A stretch of DNA of 64,000 nucleotides from Dasyornis broadbenti. Its lineage: Eukaryota > Chordata > Aves > Passeriformes > Dasyornithidae. The notes beneath the pieces are model-generated. The model made no database searches and had not been told where the DNA came from. It worked only from the letters and a program-made list of their open reading frames with translations. The stretch spans positions 6,038,080-6,102,079 of the forward strand of contig VZRN01006818.1 in assembly GCA_013397935.1 (NCBI GenBank), given 5' to 3'. This document shows, one piece after another, positions 20,920 to 32,674 of the stretch; the first letter of the stretch is position 1, and every line of letters starts with the position of its first letter. Position numbers and translations under genes: made by a program.

Positions 20920-23900
20920 TGATTTCTTTAATAAAGCTCGATTTATTCCGTGTATGCTCACAAGGCCAGATTATCCCTTGCGTTGTGGCATGGAAAAACC
21001 TGCAGGCAAGAGCTTCAGTAATCTCAGCCGTGTACAAGTTCTGTTGCTGACTGACAGGATATCATAAGCGCAGGACAAAACCTGGGACCCACACAGCTTG
21101 TTCCAATAATACTGTTACTGATTTTGAGGAGGGCAGGGAAATGTGTTTAATATTAGATATAAGGCACAGAGGGGATAGCCAGGTGAAACGGTCTGACTCC
21201 GCTGTTTTTGGAAAGCTTCCCAGCTCCATCAGGTGCTGAGGGAGTTCCCCAGATGGCAGATGGCAGGTTCTCCAAATCCGTAATGTCAAAAAGCACTGGT
21301 GGGGCTAAAAAAAGAGCTCATGTGGTCCTTTTTTTCCTCCCATTGTCCCCTTTCCCAGTAATTCTTATGACTCGAAACCCTTCTGCACCGTGGCAGCACC
21401 TCTGCGTGTAGCTGCTTGTCCTGATAACAAGAGGAAGCTCAAAGGCAAGGCATGCCAAGGCGTTACATTACCTGTGAGCAGCCTTGCTCAGAGCCCTGGC
21501 ACTCTTGTGCCAGAGCTCCCTGCTAAGTGCTGTGAGAAAGAAGAGGGCGGATGGTTTCCAAGTCGCATTGTGTTGCCATTACGTGAAGTTTCCAGCATCC
21601 TTACATCAAAGGAAAAGCATTTCAGACTCCACAGAAACTGCTAGGGGGTGGTCAGCAGTAAGCCTAGCAACGTGCTGATTCTTGCTGGAAACCATTGCTA
21701 CCAAAGGTGTCCCAGACCCTGGCAGCACAACATGCTAAGGTGGAATGAAGCTTAACCTTTCCCAGGCTAGGATCATCAGATCTAGGGAAAGGGAGTGGAA
21801 AAATTGGCAGAAAACCTATCCCCCTGAAGGGGAATAAGCTATCGAGTGTGGTGGGGCTGGTAGTTTCTAGCATGTCTCCTTGCAGCCAGGAGTGCTTTAA
21901 TTACCCTCACTGTCTGCAGAGGGGCTTGGTGGGATTTTGTTCTCATCGGAACAAAACATGAGCATCAGACTCCTTTTTACTGACTGTAATGCCAGTGACC
22001 AACGTGTCATTTGGGAGTGTATGAGCATGCTGTGAAGCCTGTTTTTCTCCAGCGGTAGAAAAGGCAGGGGAAGGTATACCTCATCTCACATTGAGTCTCC
22101 TGGTGGGAGAAAGACAGGACTCTCCATAAATACGATTGTGCTTCATTAACAGCCCATTGAAGGGGAATAGGTGGCACTGGCCACCACCTTAGTGGTGCTT
22201 CTAAGACTGGGTGTGGCAGCAGCAACAAGAGCCAGCCGTAAACTATAGCCCCGCTCTAATTCCTTTGCCTGAAAACTAAGCACCTGAAGCAGGCTCTGTC
22301 TAAAAAAGCAAGGGTATTCTGACTGCCAGCAGCTTGCCAAGGAAGACCTGTGCCTGAGAGCTGTTCCCAACCTGCAGAGCTCCTGGTTTGGTGCATAGCA
22401 GCTGCGAGTCTGAGCCCCTGTGGTGAACGAGCAGCAGCAGCACTGCATTTGTGTGGCGCCTTTCTCCAGTGCATACCAGCTGTAGGTGAGGCACCATTAG
22501 CTCCTGCCTTCAAAGTGAGCTTCCATTATGCTCTGGATGAACCCATTTCTGTCTCTCACATAGCCCTGGTGTGCAGGATCCATGGCAGCAGCTGTGTGGC
22601 TGTCTTGGTTTAAAAGACAAATACCTGCCAAGGAAGGTGGAAACCTTCCTGGAACGGAAAGATGACCCCTCCCTCCAAATTATTGTGACTGTGTGACACA
22701 ACAGTAATACCTCACATCTGCATTTTGAAGCTGAACTGCTCACCTCAGTGCCATCCGAGGAGAAAAGAACACCTCGTCAGTTAAATCAGCTAATCTGGTT
22801 ATTAATTAATTAATTCAGTTATCATCACTGGTTGGAGTATTTTAATTACCTCTATAGTTAAATTATTATTTGAACTGGTAAAACCAGCTAATAATTGTAC
22901 CATAGAAATGCTGATTATACACAAGGGTTTCAGCAAGGAAAGAATGTCAAGACTGAGTGCTTGGAGATGTGTCTGTGATTGTATTAACATAAAAGCCATT
23001 GTAGAGCACAGTGAACACCCGATGTGAGCTGCCCGGCAGAAATTGCGATGCTGCTTTCCCCCATCAGCAGATGGATCCATCAGCCAGCATTGACACTGTT
23101 ACTCCCTTGGTCCCTTGGCCCCACTGCTCTTTCCTACTGCCATTCCTGCCCATGCTTTATCCCTCTTATTGGCCATAGCATTAATCAAGGTGCTCAACAG
23201 TTCCCAGTTAAAACCCGCTGTGCAAAACTCCTGCCTAGCGGCAGTGCTGCATCATCGGCAACAAATCATTGTAAGGCACTCGGCTTCTCTGTGGTTTCTT
23301 TGGATAGCAATTTATGACCCCTTCCACACACAGCGAGTGAAAACAACTGTGCTTAGGAAGAGCGCTTTAGTCAGCTCTTGCACATCACACAGTCTTGGCA
23401 GGGATCCCTCTTTTCTTGGCACAGATACAGGAGCTCGAGGAGGCTGAGGGTGTCAGAACCTCGTCTGCACGGCGCCGATGGTCAGCTTTCAGTGCTTGGC
23501 TTAGTCATTATCGTTAATGCTACATTCAAATTATGACAACCGCTGTCATGTAACGCATGGTCTGTGACAGCCACGCACCATCCTGCTAAGATAGACCCGT
23601 GCCTGTAAAGTACAGATCTCTTTTGCTGAGAGACGTGGGTGTAAAAAAGCAATGGAAGAGCTGAAAGGATTCCTGTGGAAATTTTATCACTTGGAAAGAA
23701 GATCCAGCATCAACAACAGTGAAATTCCATGGTCAGGAAAAAGCCCAAACAATTTCCAATATTTTTCTTAATTGGGTTACAAATGTCACCTTTGGAATAC
23801 ATTTAGAAATCAATTATTCTTTTCTCTTTGTTGTCCTGTCAGTTTGTTTTTTACACTTCATTAAACAAGGCAATGAAATGAGGCTGTTGTGCTTCTTCTT

Positions 23901-24873
23901 GATTCTGCTTTGTGTTCGAAGTTAGTTTATCTTTCTAGACATTAGGCACAGTAAACTGTTTTCTTTTCTAGCACAGATGAGATAGCTATCTGCACAAACT
24001 TTAAAAATTAGTGAAATGCCATTGTCTACTGCAGGGTCATTTCTGGTCTTCCTTGAGGTCTCTATTCTTCCGTACAGTTAATTAAAAGACACGTTACACC
24101 ATAAGAGAGATTGTATGGAGGTTGGGAAGACAGCCTGCTTAACCCAACCCCGATGAGAAGACGTACTAACAGAGATTGGAGGGGAGGCGATTGAGATTTA
24201 TTGTCTAAAGGGTAGGGGTTAAAAAGTGATTTAGAAAAGGAATGTTCTGGAGGTTGTTTCGTAGGCGTAAGTGGAGACACTGTGGCAGGCAGAAGAGAAA
24301 GTGTCAAGCTCAGAGTGAGCATAGGAAGCAAAGAGAGTAAAAAGGGTAAATGTGTAAATAAGGGAAACAAGATGAGTGGTATTGAGGGAAACTGGAACAG
24401 AGATAAGTAGGAAGATAATATGCAAGATCCTAGTGGAAAAGATTCTGGAGGAGGACGAAGCAGCATTTAATGCTGTTCAAGACTGAAGGCTGACCTAGAG
24501 AGACAGTCATCAGCATGAGAGAACTTTTAGTATTAGATTTAAAAAAATTTAAAGATTCAAAAGTTTATTAACTCCAAACTGGCTATGAGATGCAGGAATA
24601 TGTGTGTCTTCTGTATTCCTTGCAAGTTATGTTACTGCTTGTACAGTCAGATTTATCTTTGATTTTATTTTTCTGTCCTAAGATTTTCCTCCTGCAGCAG
24701 TCTACATGTTCAAAAGCTTTAATAAAAAACACATTAATTGGAATTGAAGGATTTAAGACTTATCTTTTCTTGCCACCAAAAGGCTTGTTCTCTTAACTGA
24801 AAATAGTTTGCACATTTTGTTAGAGACTGAATTATAAGTCAGAAATTTATATAGCCATATCTATCTGTCTATC

Positions 24874-25353
24874 AGGATACAGATGTGGACCTGTTGGAAT
24901 GGGTCCAGAGGAAGCCACAACAATGGTCAGAGGTCTGGAGCACCTCTCCTATGAAGGCAGGCTGAGAGCGTTGTGGTTGTTCAGCCTAGAGAAGAGATGA
25001 CTCCAGGGACACCTTATAGCACTTCCCAGTGCCTAAAAGGGGCTGATGAGAAAGCTGGAGAGGGCTTTTTACAAGAGCATGGATAGGACAAGGGGGAATG
25101 GCTTCAAAGTGAAAGAGGACAGGCTTAGTTTAGGTATTAGGAAGAAATTCTTTACTGTGAGGGTGGTGAGGCACTGGAACAGGTTGCCCAGAGAAGTTGT
25201 GGATGCCCCATTCCTCAGTGTTCAAGGCCAGGTTGGCTGGGGCTTTGAGCAACCCAGTCTAGTAAAAGATGTCACTACTCATTGCAGGAGGTGTTGGACT
25301 AGATGGCCTTTAAAGGTCCATTCCAACTCAGACTATTCTATGTTTCTATGATA
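24874..25353 (+). mobile_element. CR1 LINE, truncated 3' end
   Basis: This is a clear chicken-repeat-1 3' portion. It runs GATGTGGACCTGTTGGA, CTGGAGCACCTCTCCTATGA, TTCAGCCTAGAGAAGAG, then GGAAGAAATTCTTTACTGTG, and ends in short TTCTATG repeats. The last part of ORF2 is still partly open: at 25046-25351 IRKKFFTVRVVRHWNRLP and REVVDAP are readable before the frame shifts away from the family pattern. CR1 copies are usually 5'-truncated like this one. It is non-functional and moderately diverged. Confidence 0.93.
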
Positions 25354-25731
25354 GTGATGTCTCTGGGTTTTTGATCCTAGGCTATACTCATTATTATTTT
25401 TTCTCTGTCATTTGCTCAGCACAAGTACACACACACCAGTCTAATGTAAATCACCTAAAAATTTCTGCTCTCCATTGAAAACCCATGAATTATCATGTAA
25501 TACTCTGCAGTTTAATACTATGCTTTGCGAGCATATAACAGCCTCAGTGACATGGTTCAGAGTGGGAGGAACAGCAAAAGGTTTTTGGCATTTCTCTCTC
25601 CTAGGGGCTGGTGTAGGCCATGCTAGAGCAGCTCTGGCTGCTGACTGTTGCTGGGCTGCAAAACCCTCCTGAGAGTAGGTGATCTCCTTGTCTAGCCAAG
25701 GCTGAGGCCAAATCAAGAACCCACTAACCAC

Positions 25732-25805
25732 AGAATTATAGAATGGTTTGGATTGGAAAGGGACTTAAAAGTTCACCTAGTTCCAACACCCCTGCCATGG
25801 TAGCT
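25732..25805 (-). mobile_element. CR1 LINE 3' tail fragment, reverse orientation
   Basis: AGAATTATAGAATGGTTTGG, then a GGACTTAAAAGTTC segment, then CTAGTTCCAACACCCCTGCC is the reverse complement of a CR1 3' end. Only about 70 bases are recognisable. It faces the copy at 24874-25353, with the two 3' ends about 380 bases apart. Confidence 0.85.
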
Positions 25806-28800
25806 AAAAGAGGCCCATGGATTTCAGTAAGTTTTGCATGGTTTTTCACTCCTTTTTCTTGGCCATCTTATCCCCTGTCATGTGAGGATGGCAGCCAACA
25901 TTGTGATCACTGAGCAGGGGCAGTAAGTTTTAGAAAGTCATATCACTATCACAGCTGGTTGCAACTGTAATTAAAGGTCACTAATTAAAGGTCAGCAATA
26001 CTAGTCTGAAGATGAAATGTTAGGCAATACTTTTATGGTGTTGGCCATTTAGCAAGCAGCCTGCTGCCTGTCTCTCCTCCGCCATACGTGGTTTCAGTCT
26101 TGTTTCTGCAGTGAGCTACAACTTCTGTTTGTCCAACAGCAAATTTTCAGCACAACTCAGGCCAAACCCTGCAGAAAAAGCAGTAGAGCAGAAATGCAAC
26201 AGACATTGAAAAATTTCAGCAGGTATTGCAGCTTTAAAAGCTTACAAATTTTTCAATCCAAAATCTAACCTTTGTGTTTGCTTTATAAGAGAAATAAAAG
26301 ACTTTTTTTCCCCAACCTGTGATTATTTGGTGTGAATTAGGTCTTTTAAAGGCCCCTTGGCATTGCACATGTTCTTCCAAATCTGGCTTTTAGTGTTCTA
26401 AGAGTAACTATGTGGGCCTGAAATTCACAGCTAAAATTTGTTTTGATTTATTTACATTTAATTATTGTCAGGCAACCAGATACTGTTTCCAATTAGGCAT
26501 TATGTTCCCAGCAGAAGGGTTAACAGAAATCAAAAGTAATTAGTTCTCCTAAAAAGCAGCCATTTTATGCCAATCAGAAGAGGATTTTTATTTTTGCAAA
26601 AGATGTAAGGTAAAATAAAACTGCTTTGCAAGTTAGCACAACTTTTACTGTTTGGTAATGCTTTTGATGGTCTTTAAAAATCAGAGAAGGGAATGGGTCA
26701 ATTCCATTGCCCGTGGTGCATTTGGAATCTGGTGGCAAAACCAATATGGAAATCAGCTGAGAAATGAGCATTTAACCATTGGATGAGACTCTTGCTCATA
26801 ATCTGGGGTATCCAGTGCTGGTAGTTTCCATCAGCTGTTTTGCTTGAGTACAGGACTTCCCAAATTTAGGGCACACAGCAGAAGACCTCTCATGCACATA
26901 TTGCCTCCTCTCTCACATCACCTCACCTCACCTGGGTTGCTCTTACCCATTTGGTATTTCAGGAGACTGCTCCCTAAATGCTGGTGTGCTTCAGGAGTAC
27001 AGCTCTTGTTTGGCGAGATGGCAGGCAGGCTGGTTAGATACTACTTCAGTTTTGGTCATGCAGATTAGACACCAAATCCTGTTTACTGTAGGGCACCTGG
27101 ACACCATGGAGGCTTGGAGGTATTGGAGGTTTCTGTCAGTTGCTTTCCTTGCTTCCAGCCCACTGTTTCACAGCCCAGCAATAAGTACAAGGCTGGCATG
27201 GCACTCAGCCAGACATTTTTTAGCCTGTTTGCCCATGTTTTGTGCATTATGCTGGGGTCCCAGGGAGCGGGATTGTTTGTGCTCAAGCCTGTGCCAGCTC
27301 AGTGAGGCTTTCACCATAGAGGACGGAGACCCTGCTCTTGCCTGTGGATGTTTGTGGGGGTCAGCACATCACTGGGGCCTTGTTGTTTGCGATGAATTTC
27401 TATAAATGAGGCAACAATGGGTTTTCCTGGTCCTGCAAGTGGAAGCCACTGACAGCTTGGCTGCCATCAGGACACAGCTCTTGTTGCTTCAGACTTGTAA
27501 AACCAGACAAAGTCCTTCTTAAACGAGGAAAGTCAGTGGTTCTTGGAGTTGTTTATTTTAGCTACTGTAACTTCATATGATATTGAAATCTGTGTGAATG
27601 TAATCCTTGTGTCTAATCACGTTAGTAATGTGAATGGAAGTAGTTTCTAGGGACTATTCACTAACTTACACAAGCATTTCCTGATACTCATTTTGCTTTC
27701 ATTGCCTTTTTGCTCCTCCTGCTCTTGCCGTATGGAAAATGCAAGACCTACCATGTTGCCTAATCCTTTATTTTCCCCTTTGCCTGGCAGTCTTTTTTGC
27801 AACCTTCACCCCAAAGCCTTAATCTGACTTATTTTACTCCTCCTTGCCTGAGAGCACCCCTCAGGTTGGTATGGAATGCACACACATGCACAGACGTATA
27901 TGCACACATATACATATCTATATACAAGCATATTATTTTCATGTGGACTGGGAAAGCAACATGGTTTACATTATCTCACATCTCTTGCCCTGACCTTTTC
28001 AAATAACTCATGTGAAGTTTCAGTTTGTCTATTTTAGTTTGTCTTAGTAGCAAGTTTGCAGTGGAATTTATATAATGTTTTATAGTTTGAGTATTTTTTC
28101 CTTAGTTCAACTGTACTTCAGGGAAGAAATGCTAGAAAAAAAAGCTATGAAATAAAATTATTGTGCAATATACCACTAATATATCATGAATATATCATGC
28201 AATATACTCTAATGTTAGAATTTCAGTGTGCTATAAATATTTTCATGTATAGATGAGGAACAGACTTTTGATTTACTACTGTCTGTCTGAATTAGTCATA
28301 TATGGTAAATTTCTCTAAAGGGGTCACGTTTGACTGAAGGTGTCTGTTATTGTTGGCATTAAGTGGTATGATTTCTAGAACTGCTAGACTACTCATGGCA
28401 CTAGACCAATTTGTTATTTTGGGAGTAGATAAAGTCTTTGTTTAGCCTTCTGGCACTCAGTGCAGCTCTTAAAAATGGTTTTCTTTGTTTTGCTAAGGTT
28501 TTCTGTTCCTCTTAAATCTACTCCAGTCCGTGGGGTTTTGTCAAAGGAGACAAGAGGCCTGAGTATTAGATGTACTCTTTCTTGGATGTCTTCCCAGCAG
28601 GCTCAGTTTCAGGTGGCTGGGAGGGGGGACACATGCAGATAATGTACAATACTGTGCTTATACATTGCAGTGTCAGCACTCCGGCATTTGTCTAAAACCA
28701 GCAGCTGTCACTGTTGCTGACGTTCACTGGATGTCAGATATGATTTTCATGTTACGCAATAGCATCTGGAGAAGTTGAATCATATTTTTTTCCACATATA

Positions 28801-31800
28801 AGTGTTACCTCATTGTGTACAACTTTGAGTCAAATCCGGTGGAGGACTTGGACTGTTAAAGTGTGGGGAAGCAAAACTTCCTCAGTTCCTGATTTTAAGA
28901 TGGCTGGACCTGCACGTTTACGCAGAGCCAGAGCTGCCCCAGCTCTGGCACAGATGTTACCTCGGGCTGTGGAGGATACCTGAGACCAGCTGGGATCCTA
29001 ACCAAAATGTCCCTGCCCCGCAGCCATTGCCGTGCTTAGTACACAGGCAGGATTATTCTCGCAGAAACACCATTGCCAGCTTCCATGAGGGCAGCTTGTG
29101 GTGCTCTTGTGAGTGACAACCTTGCAATTAGGGCAGTTAACAAGAGCCTGGGAAATCTGGATTAAGTTCTCTTTCCAGGCAGGAAGGAAGCCAGCCCTTG
29201 CCAGGCTCCAGGCTGCCCTGTGGGAGTGGGATGGTCACTGTGGGTACAGAAGGAGCCTGCAGTGTCGGAATAAGAGCATATCCACCCTGCTCTTCTTTAT
29301 GCCCACGGCTGCTTTAGTTCATCACTCAGGGTCTGCTTCTTGTGAGAGCATCCGTAGGGGTCTGAGCATCTGTACTACTCCCAGGTCTGTGGGCTTGACC
29401 CCAGCTGAGACTTTCATCCTGTTACACAATGAGACAGACTCGTGTGAAGCACAGACAGCCAGTGGGAGCAGTTTGCTGGATTCAGGCTCCGTACTTAAGC
29501 TATTTTACTGCACAAGTTCCCAACAGTACTTTTTGTTTGGTCAGGGATGAAGTAAGCAAGCTCCTTGATAAAATGACCACTTAAGACCATACTTAAATCC
29601 CATCTTGAATGAATCTTAAGTAGGCTCCCCACAGCTGCTTTGCAGAACAGAGCTGTGACCCTCAGGCATTGCATTCCGGACTGGTATTGCCACGCCGTGG
29701 CTCAGGTCTTGGGGCTGAGTGATGGCTTCAGGCTTTGATTCTTAGTAGAACACGTGGCCAGTCCTTTGGATGTATAGCACAGAAATGGCACTGTGCTGTC
29801 ATTCTGTACTCTCCTGCCACAGCATGTTTTCTAGAGAGTTCAACAGAGGTGGTAGACTTAAAACATTTTTTCATTTGAGGCTCATAAAATATCTTTCACT
29901 CCTCAGCCTCTTGAACTGAAGCACTTCCATATTTTCTCAAGGCACTTATTCAAATGCCAATCAATGAAAATGTCTCCAGGAATCCAGTTCTCCAGGAGAC
30001 AGCTCCTCATTTATCACGAGTTCCAAGTTACGCTGCAAAAGGCCCAACTCAGCAAATGTAAACCCACACATTTACTTTAAGTCCCAAGGGAGCCTTGCAG
30101 GGTACAATTCTGGCTTGCATTAGCATGTGTTTGAAAAGCCTGAACACAGAGACCCGATATTGGAAATACTTATGGTGGTTTGACAACATTTATTTTAAAA
30201 TGTCACTCCAGCAACATGTGGATCTCACTCCAGCCCTCAGAAAAGCAGCAGGTGGGTGTCATTGATGCCCTGTGCTGCAGGTGCTCTGATAACAAAAATT
30301 TAAATGATTTTTAGGGGGATTAAAATATGTTTCAACACTTGGTAAATTTTTATTCAACATGGACCCAGTCTGTACAATTTCGATGGCTAAATGTCAGCTT
30401 GCAGTGTTGTTTAAAATGTAGGGCTGTACCTTGTAGTCTTTCAGTGGCTGCTTGAGGCTTAGACATCTGGATCTTCTGAAACTCAGCTGAAGGGGCAGAT
30501 GTGGGCAGTGCTATGTCACAGGTATGTACAACGTCCCTGTTTTCCTGAGGCCTGGACTTCTGACTGTACCCCCACCTTTTGGGGGCCTGAGAGGAAGGGC
30601 ATGCCCCAACATCCTTGTATATGACCCCCTAATTCTGGAATCCAGGCTTTGAAGTCTCAGCGATGTCTTTTGTTTTGTTTGCAATTCATGTGAAGTGGCA
30701 GGACAGGGAGTGTTGGGTGCCAAAAAGGGAGGTCATCCAGAGAGAGCAGCACTTTGCTGACAGGTGCAGGCTGGTGAGCAGCACTGATGAGGCTTGAAAG
30801 GTACAAGTGGGCTATTGCTGGCCAGACCCTGAAGTCCTCAGGCCACTATTTGCTCAACAGGCTGTTAACATCAGAGAGTTTGTCAGTATGAAGTGAGGTA
30901 TGTACAAAGTAAGAGCATGGGCCTTTGATGTGTCTACGATGAGGGAGGGAACTGTAAAATTTTACAAGTAAAGGATGTGCTTTATAAAATGTTTGGAAGG
31001 GCAAAAGGGGAGTGAGGGGTTGGACAGGAAGGCAGATCCCTTGGCTTATGGATTTTAGCTAGAATGGATTTTAACACAGAAGAGCATTGCGGGTACAAGA
31101 AGATTCAGCTGCTTTTTGATTCAGTGTTTTGGCCAACTCATCGCTTTACTTGTTTTTGGCTGAGTGGCTACAGGGGCTTGTTTCCATGGTCATTGCTGGC
31201 TCATCAGCTTTGCTCAATTCTTTGGCATTTTCAAAGGGACTAATTAAGGCCATTTCCTTGAACTTCATCATTAGAGACAGTGCTCAGTTTGTGCATTCTG
31301 GTTACTTGCCAGATCTGGTGCAGCTGTCCCATGTTTGGGGAGTTGTGTGCAGCTTCATTTTGTGGAACTGGGATTTCTCCTGTCACCACAAGAAAAGTTT
31401 TCTATCTGACTTGAAGTTCCCCAGGCCTAGAATAATATCCAAGAGGAAACTGGAACCTATGTTTCTTTTATTTTAAATAGATCTGCACAAACATCTGCCA
31501 TAAAGGGGGCTTTGAATTTCTGGGAGCAGGGGCAAATGGGAGCACTCCACAGGGTATGGGAATATTTTGTAAATGCATGGGATTTGGGTCTTGTTTTGAG
31601 TTTAGCCAAAAGAAAGGTGTCAAAATATTGATCTTTCCAAATTCTATGCGGCATGTATTAGAGTTGGTTGCTGAGATTTTACTTCAGTCTGCATCAGGAT
31701 CGTTGATACAAGTCACTAATATAAACAATACCAAAAGGTTCATTTTTCTGAGGGCTTCTAGTGCTCTGAAGTTTTCAGTTTCATTTCTTTTTCCTGACTA

Positions 31801-32088
31801 TTACTTATTAAAAATACACATTTAATGGGTTGTCTTTTTGGCTAGATAGATATTTTATGGTGTGATCAGTGATGTTTATTCAACAAAGCTACAGCCTGGG
31901 TCAAAAGTGGTGCAAAATTGCAAGTGTGCATTCCTAATATCTTTTAACAGGAAAGTAATGTTGAAAAACATGGACACTATCCTGCAGTACCTGGCAGTGG
32001 ACCCATTCTCCTACGTGAAGATTTCTTAGCATCACATCTCATGTGAGGAAATGAAACATATTCAATTTTTCAGATGAGAATAGAATTG
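25806..32088. other. Intergenic sequence, no gene recognised
   Basis: This is AT-leaning unique sequence. I see no convincing exon, RNA gene or further mobile element. A short duplication, AATATATCATG twice in tandem, occurs near 28180-28202. Open frames, for example 29113-29550 on the + strand, have no protein similarity I recognise. Confidence 0.55.
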
Positions 32089-32674
32089 CAGTTACCCCAG
32101 CCATGAGCTAAGCCCCACACTGCCACTCATTCACTCCCCCACCAGTGGGATCAGGGAGAGAACTGGAAGGGTAAAAGCCAGAAAACCCATGGGCTGAGAT
32201 AAAGACAATTCAATAGGGAAAGAAAAGCCATGCACAGAAGCAAAGCACAACAAGGATTGAGTTCATCACTTCTCGTGGGCAGGCAGGTGTTCAGCCATCT
32301 CCAGGAGAGCCCCATCACTTATAACTGTGACTTGAGAAGACAAAAGCCATCACTCCAATTGTCTCCCCCTCGTCTTTCTTCTTCACACCGCTTTATACAC
32401 TGAGCATAATATCATATGGTCTGGGATATCCCTTTGGTCAGTTGGGGTCACCTGCCCTGGCTGTGTCTCCTCCCAGCCTCCCATGCACCCCCAGTGCCCT
32501 CACCAGTGTGGCAGTATGAAAGGAGAAATAAATGGCCTTGGCTCTGTGTGAGCCCTGCTCAGCAATAACAGAAAGATCCATGTGTTATCATCACTGTGTT
32601 CAGCACAAATACAAAACACAGCCCCATACCAGCCACTGTGAAGACAATTAGCTCTACCCCAGCCAAAACCAGCA
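32089..32674 (-). mobile_element. Solo LTR of an avian endogenous retrovirus
   Basis: On the - strand the element begins TGCTGGTTTTGGCTGGG, continues with a GGTATGGGGCTGTGTTTTG segment, and carries a TATAAA (GTGTATAAAGCGG) at about 32390. It ends near GGGGTAACTGCA. This matches from memory an LTR family common in neoavian genomes (TguLTR5/ERVL-like). No retroviral genes flank it, so it is a solo LTR. I could not find a clear target-site duplication, so the borders are uncertain by several bases. It is degraded and non-coding. Confidence 0.75.

Larger units (their letters stand above)
17300..24873. other. Intergenic region upstream of CSRP2, no gene seen
   Basis: I find no exon pair, RNA gene or recognisable mobile element in this 7.5 kb. 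It contains an AT-rich hairpin-forming patch (18770-18861) and scattered short open frames without similarity to known proteins. Confidence 0.6.

Noticed and set aside
24062..24466. 134-codon hydrophobic Leu/Pro/Ser-rich frame on the - strand
   Set aside because: It is the translation of a purine-biased + strand, which naturally gives Leu/Ser/Pro and few stops. No signal, domain or flanking exon supports it.
25046..25351. 101-codon frame as a possible gene
   Set aside because: It is the tail of CR1 ORF2, truncated and frame-shifted, so it is annotated as a mobile element.
29113..29550. 145-codon frame on the + strand
   Set aside because: No protein family is recognised, and there is no splice or poly(A) context. 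It is consistent with chance in a GC-richer patch.
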